Notes under the pieces: generated by a model
Told to the model about the DNA's origin: nothing
What the model saw: the letters and a program-made list of their open reading frames with translations, nothing else
The model's database searches: none
Shown: piece by piece, positions 35,831 through 47,438 of the stretch
Position numbering within the stretch: position 1 is the first letter of the stretch
Layout of the letters: each line of letters opens with the position of its first letter
From: Theropithecus gelada
Taxonomy: Eukaryota > Chordata > Mammalia > Primates > Cercopithecidae
DNA length: 64,000 bases
Assembly: GCF_003255815.1 (NCBI RefSeq)
Contig: NC_037683.1
Coordinates: 80,756,782-80,820,781 of the forward strand
Direction of reading: 5' to 3'
Made by a program: the position numbers and the translations under genes

Positions 35831-35910
35831 GCTGGGTAAGTGTCAGGTAGCATCTAATAGCCTGCCTTATTATTTCAGAAAGACACTATTTTTTTTCAGT
35901 TTAGCTAATC

Positions 35911-35963
35911 AAGAAACTCATTCCATCTCACCATCTTTGCAATACTCAATAGAGACACTCGCT
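35911..35963 (-). repeat. 53-bp inverted templated insertion
   Basis: Inverted copy of 34517-34569 (about 1.4 kb away). It lies between two copies of the 12-mer GCTAATCAAGAA (35904-35915 and 35961-35972). At the joins it shares AAGAA and GCT with the source, the pattern expected from template switching at short homology. Confidence 0.85.
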
Positions 35964-35972
35964 AATCAAGAA

Positions 35973-37718
35973 CCTCTGTTGAACCTGTCTACATCTCTAA
36001 TCCTAAAGAAGCCAATGATCAAATAAACATGTAATATTGATTCCCAGTATGAAACATGAGGACACCAGCAATTAGGGATAGATCCATTTATTGGGGAATG
36101 TATTGATTATCCAGCAAAATAATGCCAACACTCTACACTTCCATCAATAGTAGACAATTTAAATAAGCCATAGAACTTGCAAATAAAAGAAAAAGAATGT
36201 ACTCTACATAATAATATGAATCTTCTCAAACATATATTGTTAAATGAAAAAACAGTATGTAGGCAGGAGAATCATTTGCTACAATGTTTATGAAAAAGGA
36301 TGAAGAAGAATATCTATATGTATTTTATGTATATACTTAAAATTCCTCTGGAAGAATACACTGATAATCCTGGGGAGGTGAACTGGGTGGCCAAGGGAGA
36401 TGCGCAGGAAGGCGAATTTTCATTATGTACAATTTCATAGGCTTTGCAGTGTGAACCATGGAAATATATTACATGTTCCAAAAAAATTAAATAAACAAAA
36501 CAACATACTGATTACCTACACTGTACCAAGTCTTACCCTAGAACTTAGGTGGAGGATGTCTGTTTAAATAGTCTATTATTCTATCATCTCTGTTCTCTCA
36601 ATTTCTCTACTACTTATTGTCTGCAGCATTTATTTGGCTGTTAATCATATTTTGCCTCACATCTTATCTCTAGTTGTACAGAAGTGTTTAAGAAATTTTA
36701 TGGTTAATATTCTATATTTTATGTCTTATCTATAACTTATTGGTTCCTAGAAATAGATATTATTATTTAAATTTTATCTTTTGATTTGGTTCAAAATTGC
36801 ATCTATATTTTTAAAAGAAATGTTAGTTTTAAATTTCAAAAATAATATGCTAATATTTTATAATAAAATGATATATTACAGTCAATGTTAAAATTCCCAT
36901 TTACTGCTTTGCTCATTTTCCTCCTGACTGAGATGAGGTAACTACTATCAGGTTAGGGAGACCTATTTATGTGCTTTTACATCCATATCTATATGTACCC
37001 TAGCAAATACATAGCATTATGTGGGTGTAGTTTTTTTCTTTTTATCTATATATCCTAATGTATGTCTTGGTCTACATTATTTTTACTCAATGATATCTTT
37101 TCATATTTGCACATATAATGTCAAAGTTGATTTTTTAAAAGTTCACACAGTATCTCATAGTTCAGGTAAACTATATTTTATTTATCTATTTATTATTTAT
37201 GGATATGTGAATTCTTTCTCAATTATTTTGCTTTTGTGAATAATGCCGCAAAAGGCATCTTATGCATGCCTCCTGTGTCCATGTATACATTTCTCTCTAT
37301 ATTCCATACTGTCTAAGCTAATGTCATCTACATGGTAGATCTCAATATATATTTATTGATTTCCTAACATATCTCTGATATATTAATCGAATCTTAAGTA
37401 CAAAACAAGGAATCAATAATTGTGTTGCATAATGATATATTTTCATTTCAGTATCATTTGTATTTTATGAGGTGTGTGGCATAATAATCTGTTACATACC
37501 AATTTTTCTGTTATGTACATACAATCTTTCTTCCGTGAAAACAAGTGGAATTTAGGATGAAGGTAGACTGCATGTTGAATACAAACCTTAATATTAACTG
37601 GTGGAACAGGTTCTATTTGAATTTATTCTCAATAAATTCTATCACTGCTTTGAAAAACTCCTCGTGGAGTTTCATCAGAACACTTTCAACCAGACTCCTA
37701 ATTAGGTCTCCTCATTTT
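35973..37718. other. AT-rich intergenic DNA, probably with old LINE remnants
   Basis: The stretch around 37075-37300 ('caatgatatcttttcatatttgcac', 'gcttttgtgaataatgccgcaaaaggcatcttatgcatg') resembles an old L1 in reverse, but too decayed to define. No gene. Confidence 0.4.
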
Positions 37719-37719
37719 C

Positions 37720-37865
37720 TCAGAGTGTGGTCTGCATGCATCTATGTCAGAATCATCAAAGTTACTTGTTCAAAATGCAGATACCTGAGCCCTGTCCAGA
37801 CCTACTGAATCAGAATCTCAGGGAGCAATAGCCTAAACATTATTATAAACACAAACACCAGGTGA
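37720..37865 (+). mobile_element. MER5A-type hAT remnant
   Basis: 'agagtgtggtctgcatgcatct', 'aatgcagatacctgagccctgtccagacctactgaatcagaatctcaggg', 'caccaggtgatttt'. Confidence 0.75.
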
Positions 37866-38374
37866 TTTTTATATACCTAAAAGTCTAAACATTTCTAATC
37901 TAAGGAGTCCAAGGGGACTAACAGGTGGGATGGGGATTACATTTTCCAACTTCACCTGCTTTTCTTCTGATTTTTGGCTGTGAATTGTGGTTCTTGACTT
38001 ATTTAAATCCATATGAACACAGGATGGAAAACCACCCCTCTTTTCTATTCCAGCCCAAGCACTACTTATACAGGCTGATGTATGTCTCTTTTAAAGACCT
38101 GGGAATAATTATGGGGTGGAGCATTAAGCATAGTATATAGAACAAGAAGCAACTTAACTTTAAGCATTCAACATCTTACATTGATTTGCTGTATCCAACG
38201 GTTGTAGATTAGATCACTCTTTACTAGATATTCACTTCCTCCTCCTTCCCCATTCTCACCTCCACTGGAGGACTGTCCCCAACCCACAACTTTGGACTTG
38301 GCTGTGAATTGCTTTGGTAAGATGTTGTTATAATATGCAAGTATCTCCTAATATCATGAAGTGAAAAAGAAATC

Positions 38375-38492
38375 AGTTTGGAAAATAGGAAACTTAGGTT
38401 TAACTCTAACTCTATTCTTAATCAGTTCTGTGACCTTGAGAGTGTGGTTTGAACCATGTGACATATCTAAGGTTCATTCCAGTTCTGACATT
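38375..38492 (+). mobile_element. MIR SINE fragment
   Basis: 'gtttggaaaataggaaacttaggtttaactctaactct', 'cagttctgtgaccttgagagtgtgg'. Resembles the MIR core but is weak. Confidence 0.45.
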
Positions 38493-38884
38493 GCATTAGC
38501 CCATATGTAATGCGTATTCTTCCATAGAGAAGAATTTTTCGTTGGAGTAGGAATGGCATCATCATTGCAACATGAGGACTAACCTGGATGTAGTATGCAG
38601 TACAACACAGGGAGTCTTTGTGTTGCTACCAGGTTATCCGGGCTCTTGAATTCTTTCATAAAGAGTCCAAGTCTCCTCTTCATCTTGAGAAGAGTTTGCT
38701 TCCTGAGCTGCAATGCTGATGTAAGTCTTTCCTCAGCTCAGGGGAAGACTCAAGGTCAATATTTGGGACCTCTTTTCTCATGTTGATGGCATCGTCTCCA
38801 CATCCCAGGTGTTCTGGCTCTCAGCCTCCTTTCCTCACCTTCCCTCAGTGTTCTGTCTCAGTACCTTCCTTCACTGCAATCTAT

Positions 38885-39045
38885 GGTATAAGTGACTGAG
38901 AGGCCTACCAGAATCATCTGGGGGTCTTTTTAGAAACATGGTATCCCAGGCCTCTGTTCCACTGCATCAGAATCTTCAGGGTGAATCCCAGGGATATAAG
39001 TTTTCAAGAGTTTCTTAAGCAATTGTGAGGATTGGCAAGGTTTAA
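38885..39045 (+). mobile_element. MER5-like hAT remnant
   Basis: 'ggcctaccagaatcatctgggggtctttttagaaacatggtatcccaggcc', 'actgcatcagaatcttcagggtgaatcccagggatataag'. Pattern of the MER5/MER58 group. Confidence 0.55.
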
Positions 39046-40604
39046 GGACTGACTTCACTCCCAGAGCAAGAATCCCAGCCCAGCATGCACCCATGCCAAT
39101 TCACTTTGGCCTGTCCATTCTCCTTTTGTATAGAGTCAAAGTCAGAAAGATCTTCGTAAGACTGAGGTTCCTTGGAACTTCTGCCCATCCCTGTAAATTC
39201 TATTCTGTGACACTATAGAGAGAAAGGGTAATTCTGCTTCCAGAGAAAGTCTTCAGATAATGAGAAGACTGTTGTTACGTTCTTGCTCTCTTGCAACAAG
39301 ACTTCCAGGTCCTTGCCATAGATGTACTTTTTCTCTGCATATGCTCATTTGGCCAGTGTTCCCCTTTAATGTATTGTGTCCAGTACAAAACGCTATCTTG
39401 AAAAATACAGAATGTGGTACAGAGTCTATAGGGATACTTACTTTGTACCAAAACTGGAAGTAGAAGTTCAGAAATTAGTTAAGGAAAAAGGAAAAGTTGA
39501 GGATGAGTTTGACCTTCCCAATGCTTTTCCAAATTATACAGGCCTGGCTGGGTGACTCCGCCTGTGCCAAGATACGCCCTAAGAAAACTATTCCGCTTCT
39601 TGGGGATGTGCACAGCTCTTGTCTATGCTCATTACAACAAATGAAAAGAAGCACTGAGCCAACTTTATAGAGGTTCTTCATGCTGCCTTCAGACTACCTA
39701 GAGGGAAGCACAGGTGAATGTGTTTCCCTGACTTGTGAATGTTCTCTGTAATTCACAAGTCAAAAGAGACAGGGACCCTGCCAAAATATACCCTTTTCTA
39801 AACAGATGCAGGAGGAAAACAGCAAGATCCTTGGACTGTGAAAGGCAAAGGAGAAGAGACTCCATCAACCTCAACCACAGAAAGGCTCTCCTTCTGCCCT
39901 GGTCTGGGCCATGGTGGCACCTGATGGCCTAAGGCCGCTTCATGCTTGTTCTCATTCCCAAATACTCTCCTGGAGAAAGGCCATCAATCACTGTCACACT
40001 TATAAAGTTGTCTGACAATGTCTCCAGTTCAAGAGGTAAGATATGAGTGCCTCCACCACAACTAGCCCTCCCTATAAATGTAGATGAGAAACACAATATT
40101 TTCCCCAGATCAGAACTGTCACACAGTGAAGACAGTTCAAGTGACTTTGTCCTCCAAGGCCAGATAAGGGAATGCTTTCCTGGAGAAAGTAGGAAGGTTT
40201 CACAACAAGCTGAGAATTCACAATGAAACTGGGTGGCATGTTCCATAGTTTAAAAGGAGGAAGTGGGATGCCGTCTAAATTGGCTGGCAAATTTGGTCCT
40301 TACAGAAATAAAGCCAGTGAGCAATGTTACACTGGAAACACCTTCATGACTGGGCCTGCATCACAAAGCTGTATGTTCTCACCACACTTGCAGGCAGCTT
40401 TGACCCACAACCCCTAATGACCAATCTTCCAGCTACCCGTACCCCTCCCAACACAACACAATATGCCTTTCCATCAAGACAGACAACAGTGTCATTTGTT
40501 TTATTGGAAATATTTTACTTGACACCTGCCTATTTTTCAGCACTCCTCATCCTTTTTCCCCACTTTCCCAATCCTGTCCCCTCCTAGAGGAAGAGAAGAA
40601 GTAA
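39046..40604. other. Intergenic DNA, nothing coding recognised
   Basis: Contains a perfect 11-bp stem at 39730-39740 / 39751-39761 (GACTTGTGAAT with a 10-base loop). Several 60-105 residue ORFs have no domain. Confidence 0.45.
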
Positions 40605-40766
40605 AATACAGTATATAAAGGCATGGGATTTGGAGTCAGGGAGAACAAGAAACCCTGGGCAAATTACTTAACTACTCAAGCCTCATTCTCCTCATTTGTA
40701 TCTAACCCTTGTTATGACTCCTAAATGAAATACAGCACATTATAAGCACTAAATAAATATTAGCTA
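40605..40766 (+). mobile_element. MIR SINE
   Basis: 'ggcatgggatttggagtcagggagaacaagaaaccctgggcaaattacttaactactcaagcctcattctcctcatttg', 'acattataagcactaaataaatattagct'. Confidence 0.82.
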
Positions 40767-41311
40767 ACTCACTGGCCCAATATGTTTACACATTTGTGCA
40801 TGTGCACACACCTATACTCATACACAGCATAGTAACATGGAAAGCTCATTGAAATGCAAGTGACATGAAACTTTGAGTAACGCATATGCCCTCTATGGGC
40901 CACACTGTTCCCATGTTCACAATAAAAGCTTGAACTAGGTCATTTCTAAGAACCCGTCCAAGAGGAAGAGTCCAACAATCTGAGTTAGCATTAAAGCCGC
41001 TCTATACGAACTGGTATGGAATGCTTTCTAAAATAAGGCATTAAATGAAAAAAAGCAAGATACAGAATGGTGCACATAGTATGCTCCCATTCATGCCGAA
41101 AGAAAAGACTAAATACGTTTACATGTTTGTAGATTATTTTTGGAGGCATATAGAAGGGATTGGCAACAGTGGTGCCTCTGCAGAAGGAATTCGAAGGACA
41201 GGAAGAGGGAGACTTACTTTGTACTCTATACACTTTGTAGTTCTTATACCATGTATATTCTTCAGGTATTTTTTTAAAAAACAATTTAAAATCTAGAAAA
41301 AAGGCCCACAC
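40767..41311. other. Intergenic DNA, nothing recognised
   Basis: No supported gene or recent repeat. The minus ORF at 40991-41311 has no domain and overlaps unremarkable sequence. Confidence 0.45.
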
Positions 41312-41611
41312 TGTTCAGGCGCAGTGGCTCACATCTGTAATCCCAGCACTTTGGGAGGCCAAGGCGGGCGGATCACGAGGTCAGGAGTTCGAGACCAGCC
41401 TGACCAACATGGTGAAACCCTGTCTCTACTAAAATTACAAAAATTAGCTGGGCATGGTGGTGCATGCCTGCAATCCCAGCTACTCGGGAGGCTGAGGCAG
41501 GAGAATCGCTTGAATCTGGGAGGCGGAGTTTACAGTGAGCCAAGATCGTGCCACTGCACTCCAGCCTGGGTGACAGAGCAAGGCTCTGTCTCAAAAAAAG
41601 AAAGAAAAAAA
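41312..41611 (+). mobile_element. Alu (AluS-like)
   Basis: Forward, 'caggcgcagtggctcacatctgtaatccc' to 'gctctgtctcaaaaaaagaaag'. Flanks share 'gcccacac' after an A run (41303-41311 and 41616-41623). Confidence 0.94.
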
Positions 41612-41721
41612 AAAAGCCCACACCACATTACAAGTGGATACAAAATAGCTAATTTTTATTATAGTGTATTCCCACCTATATGTAGCTTTTATAATAATTT
41701 TATATATATATAAAGGCATTA

Positions 41722-42008
41722 GGCCGGGTGTGGTGGCTCACACCTGTAATCTCAGCACTTTGGGAGGCAGGCAGATCACTTGAGGCCAGAAGTTCAAGAC
41801 CAGCCTGGCCAACATGGCGAAACCCCGTCTCTACAAAAAATACAAAAATTGGCTGGACGTGGTGGTGCATGCCTGTAGTCTCAGCTACTAGGGAGGCTAA
41901 GGCAGAAGAATCACTTGAACCCAGGAGGCGGAGGTTGCAATGAGCCGAGATCACACCACTACACTCTAGCCTGGGCAACCAGCAAGATTCTGTTTCCAAA
42001 ACAAAAAG
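41722..42008 (+). mobile_element. Alu (AluS-like) with short internal deletion
   Basis: Forward, starts ggccgggtgtggtggctca. The 'gggaggccgaggcaggcagatc' part is shortened to 'gggaggcaggcagatc'. A (TA)n run precedes it (41700-41712). Tail is short and mixed. Confidence 0.93.
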
Positions 42009-42009
42009 A

Positions 42010-42055
42010 ATTAGGAATAGTATTTATTTAAAATTAGGAATAGTGTTTATTTAAG
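42010..42055. repeat. 23-bp tandem duplication
   Basis: Two units, attaggaatagtatttattt-aaa (42010-42032) and the same with two changes (42033-42055), directly at the 3' border of the Alu. Confidence 0.9.
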
Positions 42056-42574
42056 CAAGTAGGGAAAAGAGAAAATGGCAGGTGAAAGGCAGATGAGAAC
42101 TGACTTAGTTACTAGGAGCCACGCTTGTTTCCTTTGCAGGCTTTTTCTCATCAGAGTAAGCTTCCTAAAACATACCCTCCAGTTCAACCCTCAGATGTCC
42201 CCCTGGACAATTTTTCTTTATTGTATGCAAAGTGACTTTTTTAAAGTCTTTTCCAATAGGATTAATGCTACAGGTGGATCATAAGCTGAATAGATTGGCC
42301 AGAGCAACCACAACTCAGTTCTGCTGCGTCTTCCTGCCACGTGAGAAGTATGTGTCCCATTAGGATTCAAAGTCAGGCGTTTCAACAGCCGAGTCTTTAA
42401 TGCCTATTCACCTACTTCAGTTGTTTTACAAATAGAAAAAAATCTCTAAGCAAAAGGGCAGAGAGAGGAAGCACTGGGTCGGAACTCAGATCTCTCACCT
42501 CTCCCATCTTGTGCCCTTCGTCCTACACCAAGATACTGCTGTAAAAATGAACCATTTTTCATCTCTTAGAGACA
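42056..42574. other. Intergenic DNA, nothing firm
   Basis: 42400-42520 has a faint reverse-MIR look ('gccgagtctttaatgcc', 'aaatctctaagcaaaagggcagagagagg'). No gene. Confidence 0.4.
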
Positions 42575-42795
42575 GTGTAGGACACTGATGAAAAGTATGA
42601 ACTCTGAAATCCCAATTACCTAGGATTCTTCTCTACTCAATCACTTCCCAGATATACAATACTGGGCAAGTTGCTTCATATCTCTAAGACTGTGTCCTTA
42701 TATGTAAAACAAGGATAACAGGCATACCTACTTCACAAGTTAAATTGTATGTGGAGTAAATGAAATAAGGCATACAAAGTTCAGACCAAAAAAAT
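42575..42795 (+). mobile_element. MIR SINE
   Basis: 'actgatgaaaagtatgaactctgaaatccc', 'actgggcaagttgcttcatatctctaagactgtgtccttatatgtaaaacaaggataacaggcatacctacttcac', 'gtggagtaaatgaaataagg'. Confidence 0.85.
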
Positions 42796-43370
42796 AAAGA
42801 GCACAATGAATATTAACTATTATTCTTAATAATCTCTGACTTACGATTGAAAATGGATTTTGCAAAAATCTTAAACATATGGATGTTTCTTCTTCAGTAG
42901 TCTCTGAACTCTTAGAATGCAAAGACCATGTCTTATTCATCTTTGAAACTAGTTTGGGAGAGGAATTTATTATATTCCGAGAGCCTGATACATCCAGGCT
43001 TCCAGTGAGAGGTTGCATATGGGAGCTTGCCATGGCTTCTAACACATGACTCCCCACAAAGACCAACTGTAGGCACCTTACCTGTGAGGCAAAACAAAAG
43101 CAGCAGCAGGAATGAACTCCTCAGATCCCACTCTTAGATTTGCATGAAGGACTTACAGGACAAGGGGACAGTAGGTGGTAGAGACAGAAGCCAAAAGATA
43201 CACAGAAAATAGGAAAGAGAAGCTATAAGGGGAAGGAAAATAGGGAGGAGTCATCAGGAACCATAGGAAAAGCAAACACAGTCAGCAGATTCCCCGTCAG
43301 TGTGGAGGAGTCCTTCTTTATCAGAAGGAATTACATTCAGCTGTTTGTAACTGAGCCCTAGTGATGATGG

Positions 43371-43970
43371 TGTGAAAGGAAAATATATCTCGGGAACCCG
43401 AAATCACTAAACCAAAGGGAAAAGTCAATCTGGGAATTGTCTCATGCAAACCTGCTTCCCATTTTGTTCCTAAATAAGATAGCTACAATTTAAATAATAA
43501 TAATGATAATAAATCTACGTACTTCCCTCACAATTTTCCCACTGGGAAATTCCTTGTGGACCCCAAGATGTTTATCCTAAAACAGTTCTGTAGAATTTCA
43601 CCCCCACAACGTAAATTGATAGCTATCTTCACAGGTACGGGACTGCATATCTGATTGCTTCTTCTGCCCTATGTTTATTTTATCTTATGTGAAAATGTAG
43701 ATTCATTCAGCTAGATGACTGCATAAGTAACGATTCCTCTGCCCCTACTCACAGGTGAATGGCTGATTAAAGACTCAAAAGAAGGCAGACTCATGCCTCT
43801 TATCTACCCACACCTTTTTAAACTTTCTTCCTCTTTCCCCTTTAAATATTGAAGACCTCAAAATCATCTTTGGAGAAAGCCACAGACCTGTCTCCTGGGC
43901 ACGTCTTTAACCTTGGAAAAACAAACTTTTGAACTGACTAAGACCTGTGTCAGATACTTTCTGGTTTACA
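43371..43970 (+). mobile_element. Solitary endogenous retrovirus LTR (ERV1-like), 600 bp
   Basis: Runs from TGTGAAAGG to GGTTTACA, so it has TG...CA ends, and is flanked by the 4-base duplication ATGG at 43367-43370 and 43971-43974. The interior shows class I LTR phrasing ('aatcactaaaccaaagggaaaagtcaa', 'caggtgaatggctgattaaagactcaaaag', 'cttttgaactgactaagacctgtgtcagatactttctgg'). No internal viral genes remain, so it arose by LTR-LTR recombination. I do not name the subfamily. Confidence 0.85.
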
Positions 43971-43974
43971 ATGG

Positions 43975-44612
43975 CTTATGCACATAAAGGGTTCTTCTCT
44001 CCTATAAAACACGAACGAGCAGAGGATAAGCGATCCAGGGCTGGTATGGCAGATCCTCAAAGAGAACTAGCATCCAGCTCCTTTGATTTCTCTGCCCTAA
44101 CCTTCTTTGAACATGGCTGCCAACCTCAAGGTTATAGCAGGCTAAAAGAAGTCCAAATTCCGAGAAGAAAGAAGGTGAAAGAAGAAAAAAGAAGAAGAAA
44201 CTCTTCCCTGTAGTTTCAGTTCCCTTTAGAGAGATTTTCTGAAGGCTCACCCATGGTTGGCCACCTGCATCTCCACGGCCACACCTAGATGCAAACTAGG
44301 CTGGGAAATGTAGCCTTTTACCTGGGCACATCGCCAGTCCAAATAAAACCAGGGCTCTGTTACTAAAGAAGGGAAGAATGGATATTGAAGAGGCAACTAG
44401 CAGTTTCTGGTATTCTCCCTTGGTCAAACTGCCAAGGGAACAACAAAGAAATGAGACTGCCAGATCTGGGTGAAGCTACCTTTTAGTGCTTAGACCATGT
44501 TGTAGTATTTGAAAGACCTGCTAAGAGCTGAGATTCTCATATTCCTGATTTCCTTCTCTCTCTTTGAATTAACCCTTATTTTTTTAAAAAATAACTAAAG
44601 TGGGCCTCTGGT
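43975..44612. other. Intergenic DNA, nothing recognised
   Basis: GAA-rich stretch 44160-44205. No gene. Confidence 0.45.
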
Positions 44613-44616
44613 TTGG

Positions 44617-44842
44617 TTTTGTGTTTTGAGACAGGGTGTCACTGTGTTGCCCAGGCTGGAGTGCAGTGGCCTAATCGTGGCTCACTGCAGTCTCAACCTC
44701 CTGGGCTCAAGCAGTCCTCCCACCTCAGCCTCCCAAGTAGCTGGGACCAGAGATGCATGACACCACATCTGGCTAATTTTTTTTTTTTTTTTTTTTTTTT
44801 TGTAGAGACAGAGTATTGCTTATGTTGTCAGGACTAGTGGAT
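44617..44842 (-). mobile_element. Alu, minus strand, truncated and T-expanded
   Basis: Reverse Alu ('tgagacagggtgtcactgtgttgcccaggctgg', 'tcctcccacctcagcctcccaagtagctgggacc', 'ggctaatttttt') with an expanded T-run at 44778-44801. Left-monomer part lost. A second T-run follows at 44842-44863. Confidence 0.9.
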
Positions 44843-44863
44843 TTTTTTTTTTTTTTTTTTTTT

Positions 44864-45863
44864 ACTTCAAAAAAAGCCCTAAATAACAGATAGGCCCAGT
44901 TACAGGCATGCATCTGGCACATAGGAAGGTTTTCAATCAATGTTCATTTAAGTGAACTGAATTTCATGAACAGTCACACAGCCCTATAACTTACTCACCT
45001 ACCCTCTGCCTGCCTTGAGTCTTTAGATTCATTATCTCAGAAGAAGGTGCTGGGTTTTTGGTGGTTTTGTTTTCACTGGGACTTTGCAGCTGTTTTCTGC
45101 AATATTATCATTAAGAGCAAGTATTTAAGTGCTTTCTGGCTAGTGGGTCACACTGGGTTCCTAATTGCTTTAATGTGTGTGCTAAGGAATAAAACTCTCC
45201 TTTGTTGATTTCATAGGCACTGTTACCAACCTTGAGTTTTATAGCAAACTGGGAAACTGGGGCTAAACCCACTACTTTCCTACAGGAAACTCTTGAATCT
45301 ACAAATTTTATTTCAAATCTCTGATCACAGCAAAACATGGAGAGAGGAAGAGTAAAAGAGAAGAGAGTCGCATCCAAACAATCCATCCCCAGAACGACAG
45401 GAAATAACTGTGGACTGTCTCCAAGCCGGAGACTAAGGAAGCTGGGAAGCAGAAGGGCTGCCTGAGAATTCACAAAGTACATGGAGAGAAAAATGATTAA
45501 TGTAATCTATAGTAGCCTTCCAGATGATAAATTTTTGAAGATCGTGCCTTAGTTGACACTGCCTCTCAGAGGTCACCATTGCTCAGCTCGCAGTAAGTGA
45601 CTAATACATGCTTGTTGAATTAAATAAAAACAGTAATTCAAATTTAAAGAATCAGATTTACAGATTTACCTAACAACTTCAAATAGAATTGCAGTTCAAC
45701 TTCACTACTTTTGAATAGAATCAGACTTTATCTAAATTAATAATCTCAATTAAATCTATTTTGGGTTTTTTAGCCATATGAAATATTATTTTAAATCAAA
45801 ATTGACTAGCTATTAAGATGGCTAAACTGGAGAAGCCATTTTCCAGATTTACTATTTATCATC
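44864..45863. other. Intergenic DNA, nothing recognised
   Basis: The minus ORF 45111-45482 (123 residues) has no recognisable domain. No recent repeat. Confidence 0.45.
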
Positions 45864-45871
45864 ATCTAGAC

Positions 45872-46195
45872 CAGGGTCCCCATCCCCCAGGCTATGGACC
45901 AGTACCAGTCTGCGGGCCGCATAGCAGGAGGTGAGCAGCAGGCGAGCAAACATTACTGCCTGAGCTCCACCTCCAGTCAGATCAGGAGTGGCACGAGATT
46001 CTTATAGGAGCCTGAACCCTATTGTGAACTGCACATGCAAGGGATCTAGGTTGCATGCTCCTAACCAGAATCTAATGCCTGATGATCTGAGGTGGGACAG
46101 TTTCATCCTGAATTCCTCTCCACTCCCCACCTGTCCATCGAAATATTATCTTCCATGAAACCGGTTCCTGGTGCCAGAAAGGGTTGGGACTGCTG
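45872..46195. mobile_element. Non-autonomous hAT-type DNA transposon with 8-bp target duplication
   Basis: Starts 'cagggtccccatcccccagg' and ends 'agggttgggactgctg'. Flanked by atctagac (45864-45871) and atatagac (46196-46203), 7 of 8 matching, the hAT duplication size. The body ('ggaccagtaccagtctgcgggccgcatagcaggaggtgagc', 'cctattgtgaactgcacatgcaagggatctaggttgcatgctcc', 'cttccatgaaaccggttcctggtgcc') is a familiar primate MER repeat whose exact name I leave open. Confidence 0.85.
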
Positions 46196-46240
46196 ATATA
46201 GACAATAAATCCCAAGAATTAATATACAAGTTTAATTTTA

Positions 46241-46604
46241 GAGTTGACCCTTGAACAACATGGGTTTAAACTGCTAAGGTTAGAGGATTGTCTTTCATCG
46301 CTGCCACCCTCAAGCAGCCAGACCAGTCCCTCCTCTTCCTCCTCCTCCTAAGCCTACTCAATGTGAAGGTAACTAGGATGAAGACCCTTATGATAATCCA
46401 CTTCCATCTAATGAACAGTAATCTCTTCCTTATGATTTGCTTAATAACATTTTCTTGTCTCTGGCATACTTGATTGTAAAAATACAGTATATAATACATA
46501 TGAGATACAGATTATGTGTTAATTGATGGTTTATGTTATTGGTAAAGTTTCCAGTCATTAATAGGCTATCAGTAGTTCAATTTTGGGTGAATCAAAAGCT
46601 GTAA
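46241..46604 (+). mobile_element. Tigger2-like DNA transposon fragment
   Basis: Begins gagttgacccttgaacaaca after a TA dinucleotide (the mariner target site), then 'cagaccagtccctcctcttcctcctcctcctaagcctactcaatgtgaagg', 'tacagtatataatacatatgagatac'. Same family as 17435-25481 but opposite strand. Far end missing. Confidence 0.85.
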
Positions 46605-46605
46605 G

Positions 46606-46842
<237 letters not shown>

Positions 46843-46917
46843 TGAACTCAGGAGCTGTTTTTTTTTTAAAGATTAACAAAATAGACCATGAGCCAGACTA
46901 ATAAAAAGAAAAGAGAT

Positions 46918-47190
46918 AGCAGGTATGGTGGCTCATGTCTGTAATCCCAGCACTTTGGGAAACCAAGGCAGGTGAATCACGAGGTCAAGAGATCAAGACC
47001 ATCCTGGCCAACATGCCAAAACCCTGCCTCTACTACAAATACAAAAAGTAGCTGGGCATGATGGCATACACCTCTAGTCCCAGTTACTCGGGAGGCTGAG
47101 GCAAGAGAATCACCTGAACCCAGGTGGCAGAGGTTGCAGTGAGCCGAGATCATGCCACTGCACTCCAGCCTGGCAACAGACAGACGATCT
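46918..47190 (+). mobile_element. Alu inserted in the L1
   Basis: Forward Alu 'caggtatggtggctcatgtctgtaatccc' to 'actccagcctggcaacagacag'. Its tail became the GAA/GCAGAA/GAG array that follows. Confidence 0.93.
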
Positions 47191-47193
47191 ATC

Positions 47194-47438
47194 GAAGAAG
47201 AAGAAGAAGAAGAAGCAGAAGCAGAAGCAGAAGCAGAAGCAGAAGCAGAAGCAGAAGCAGAAGCAGAAGCAGAAGAAGAAGAAGAAGAAGAAGAAGAAGA
47301 AGAAGAAGAAGAAGAAGAAGAAGAAGAANGCAGAAGAAGAAGAAGAAGAAGAAGAAGAAGAAGAAGAAGAAGAAGAAGAAGAAGAAAGAAGGAGGAGGAG
47401 GAGGAGGAGGAGGAGGAGGAGGAGGAGGAGGAGGAGGA
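47194..47438 (+). repeat. (GAA)n-(GCAGAA)n-(GAA)n-(GAG)n array with an ambiguous base
   Basis: About 245 bases: (GAA), then about ten GCAGAA units (47214-47275), then a long (GAA) run, an N at 47329, more (GAA), and finally (GGA)n at 47390-47437. The long Glu/Arg/Lys or Leu/Phe/Ser ORFs here are repeat artefacts. The N suggests the true length was not resolved. Confidence 0.97.
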
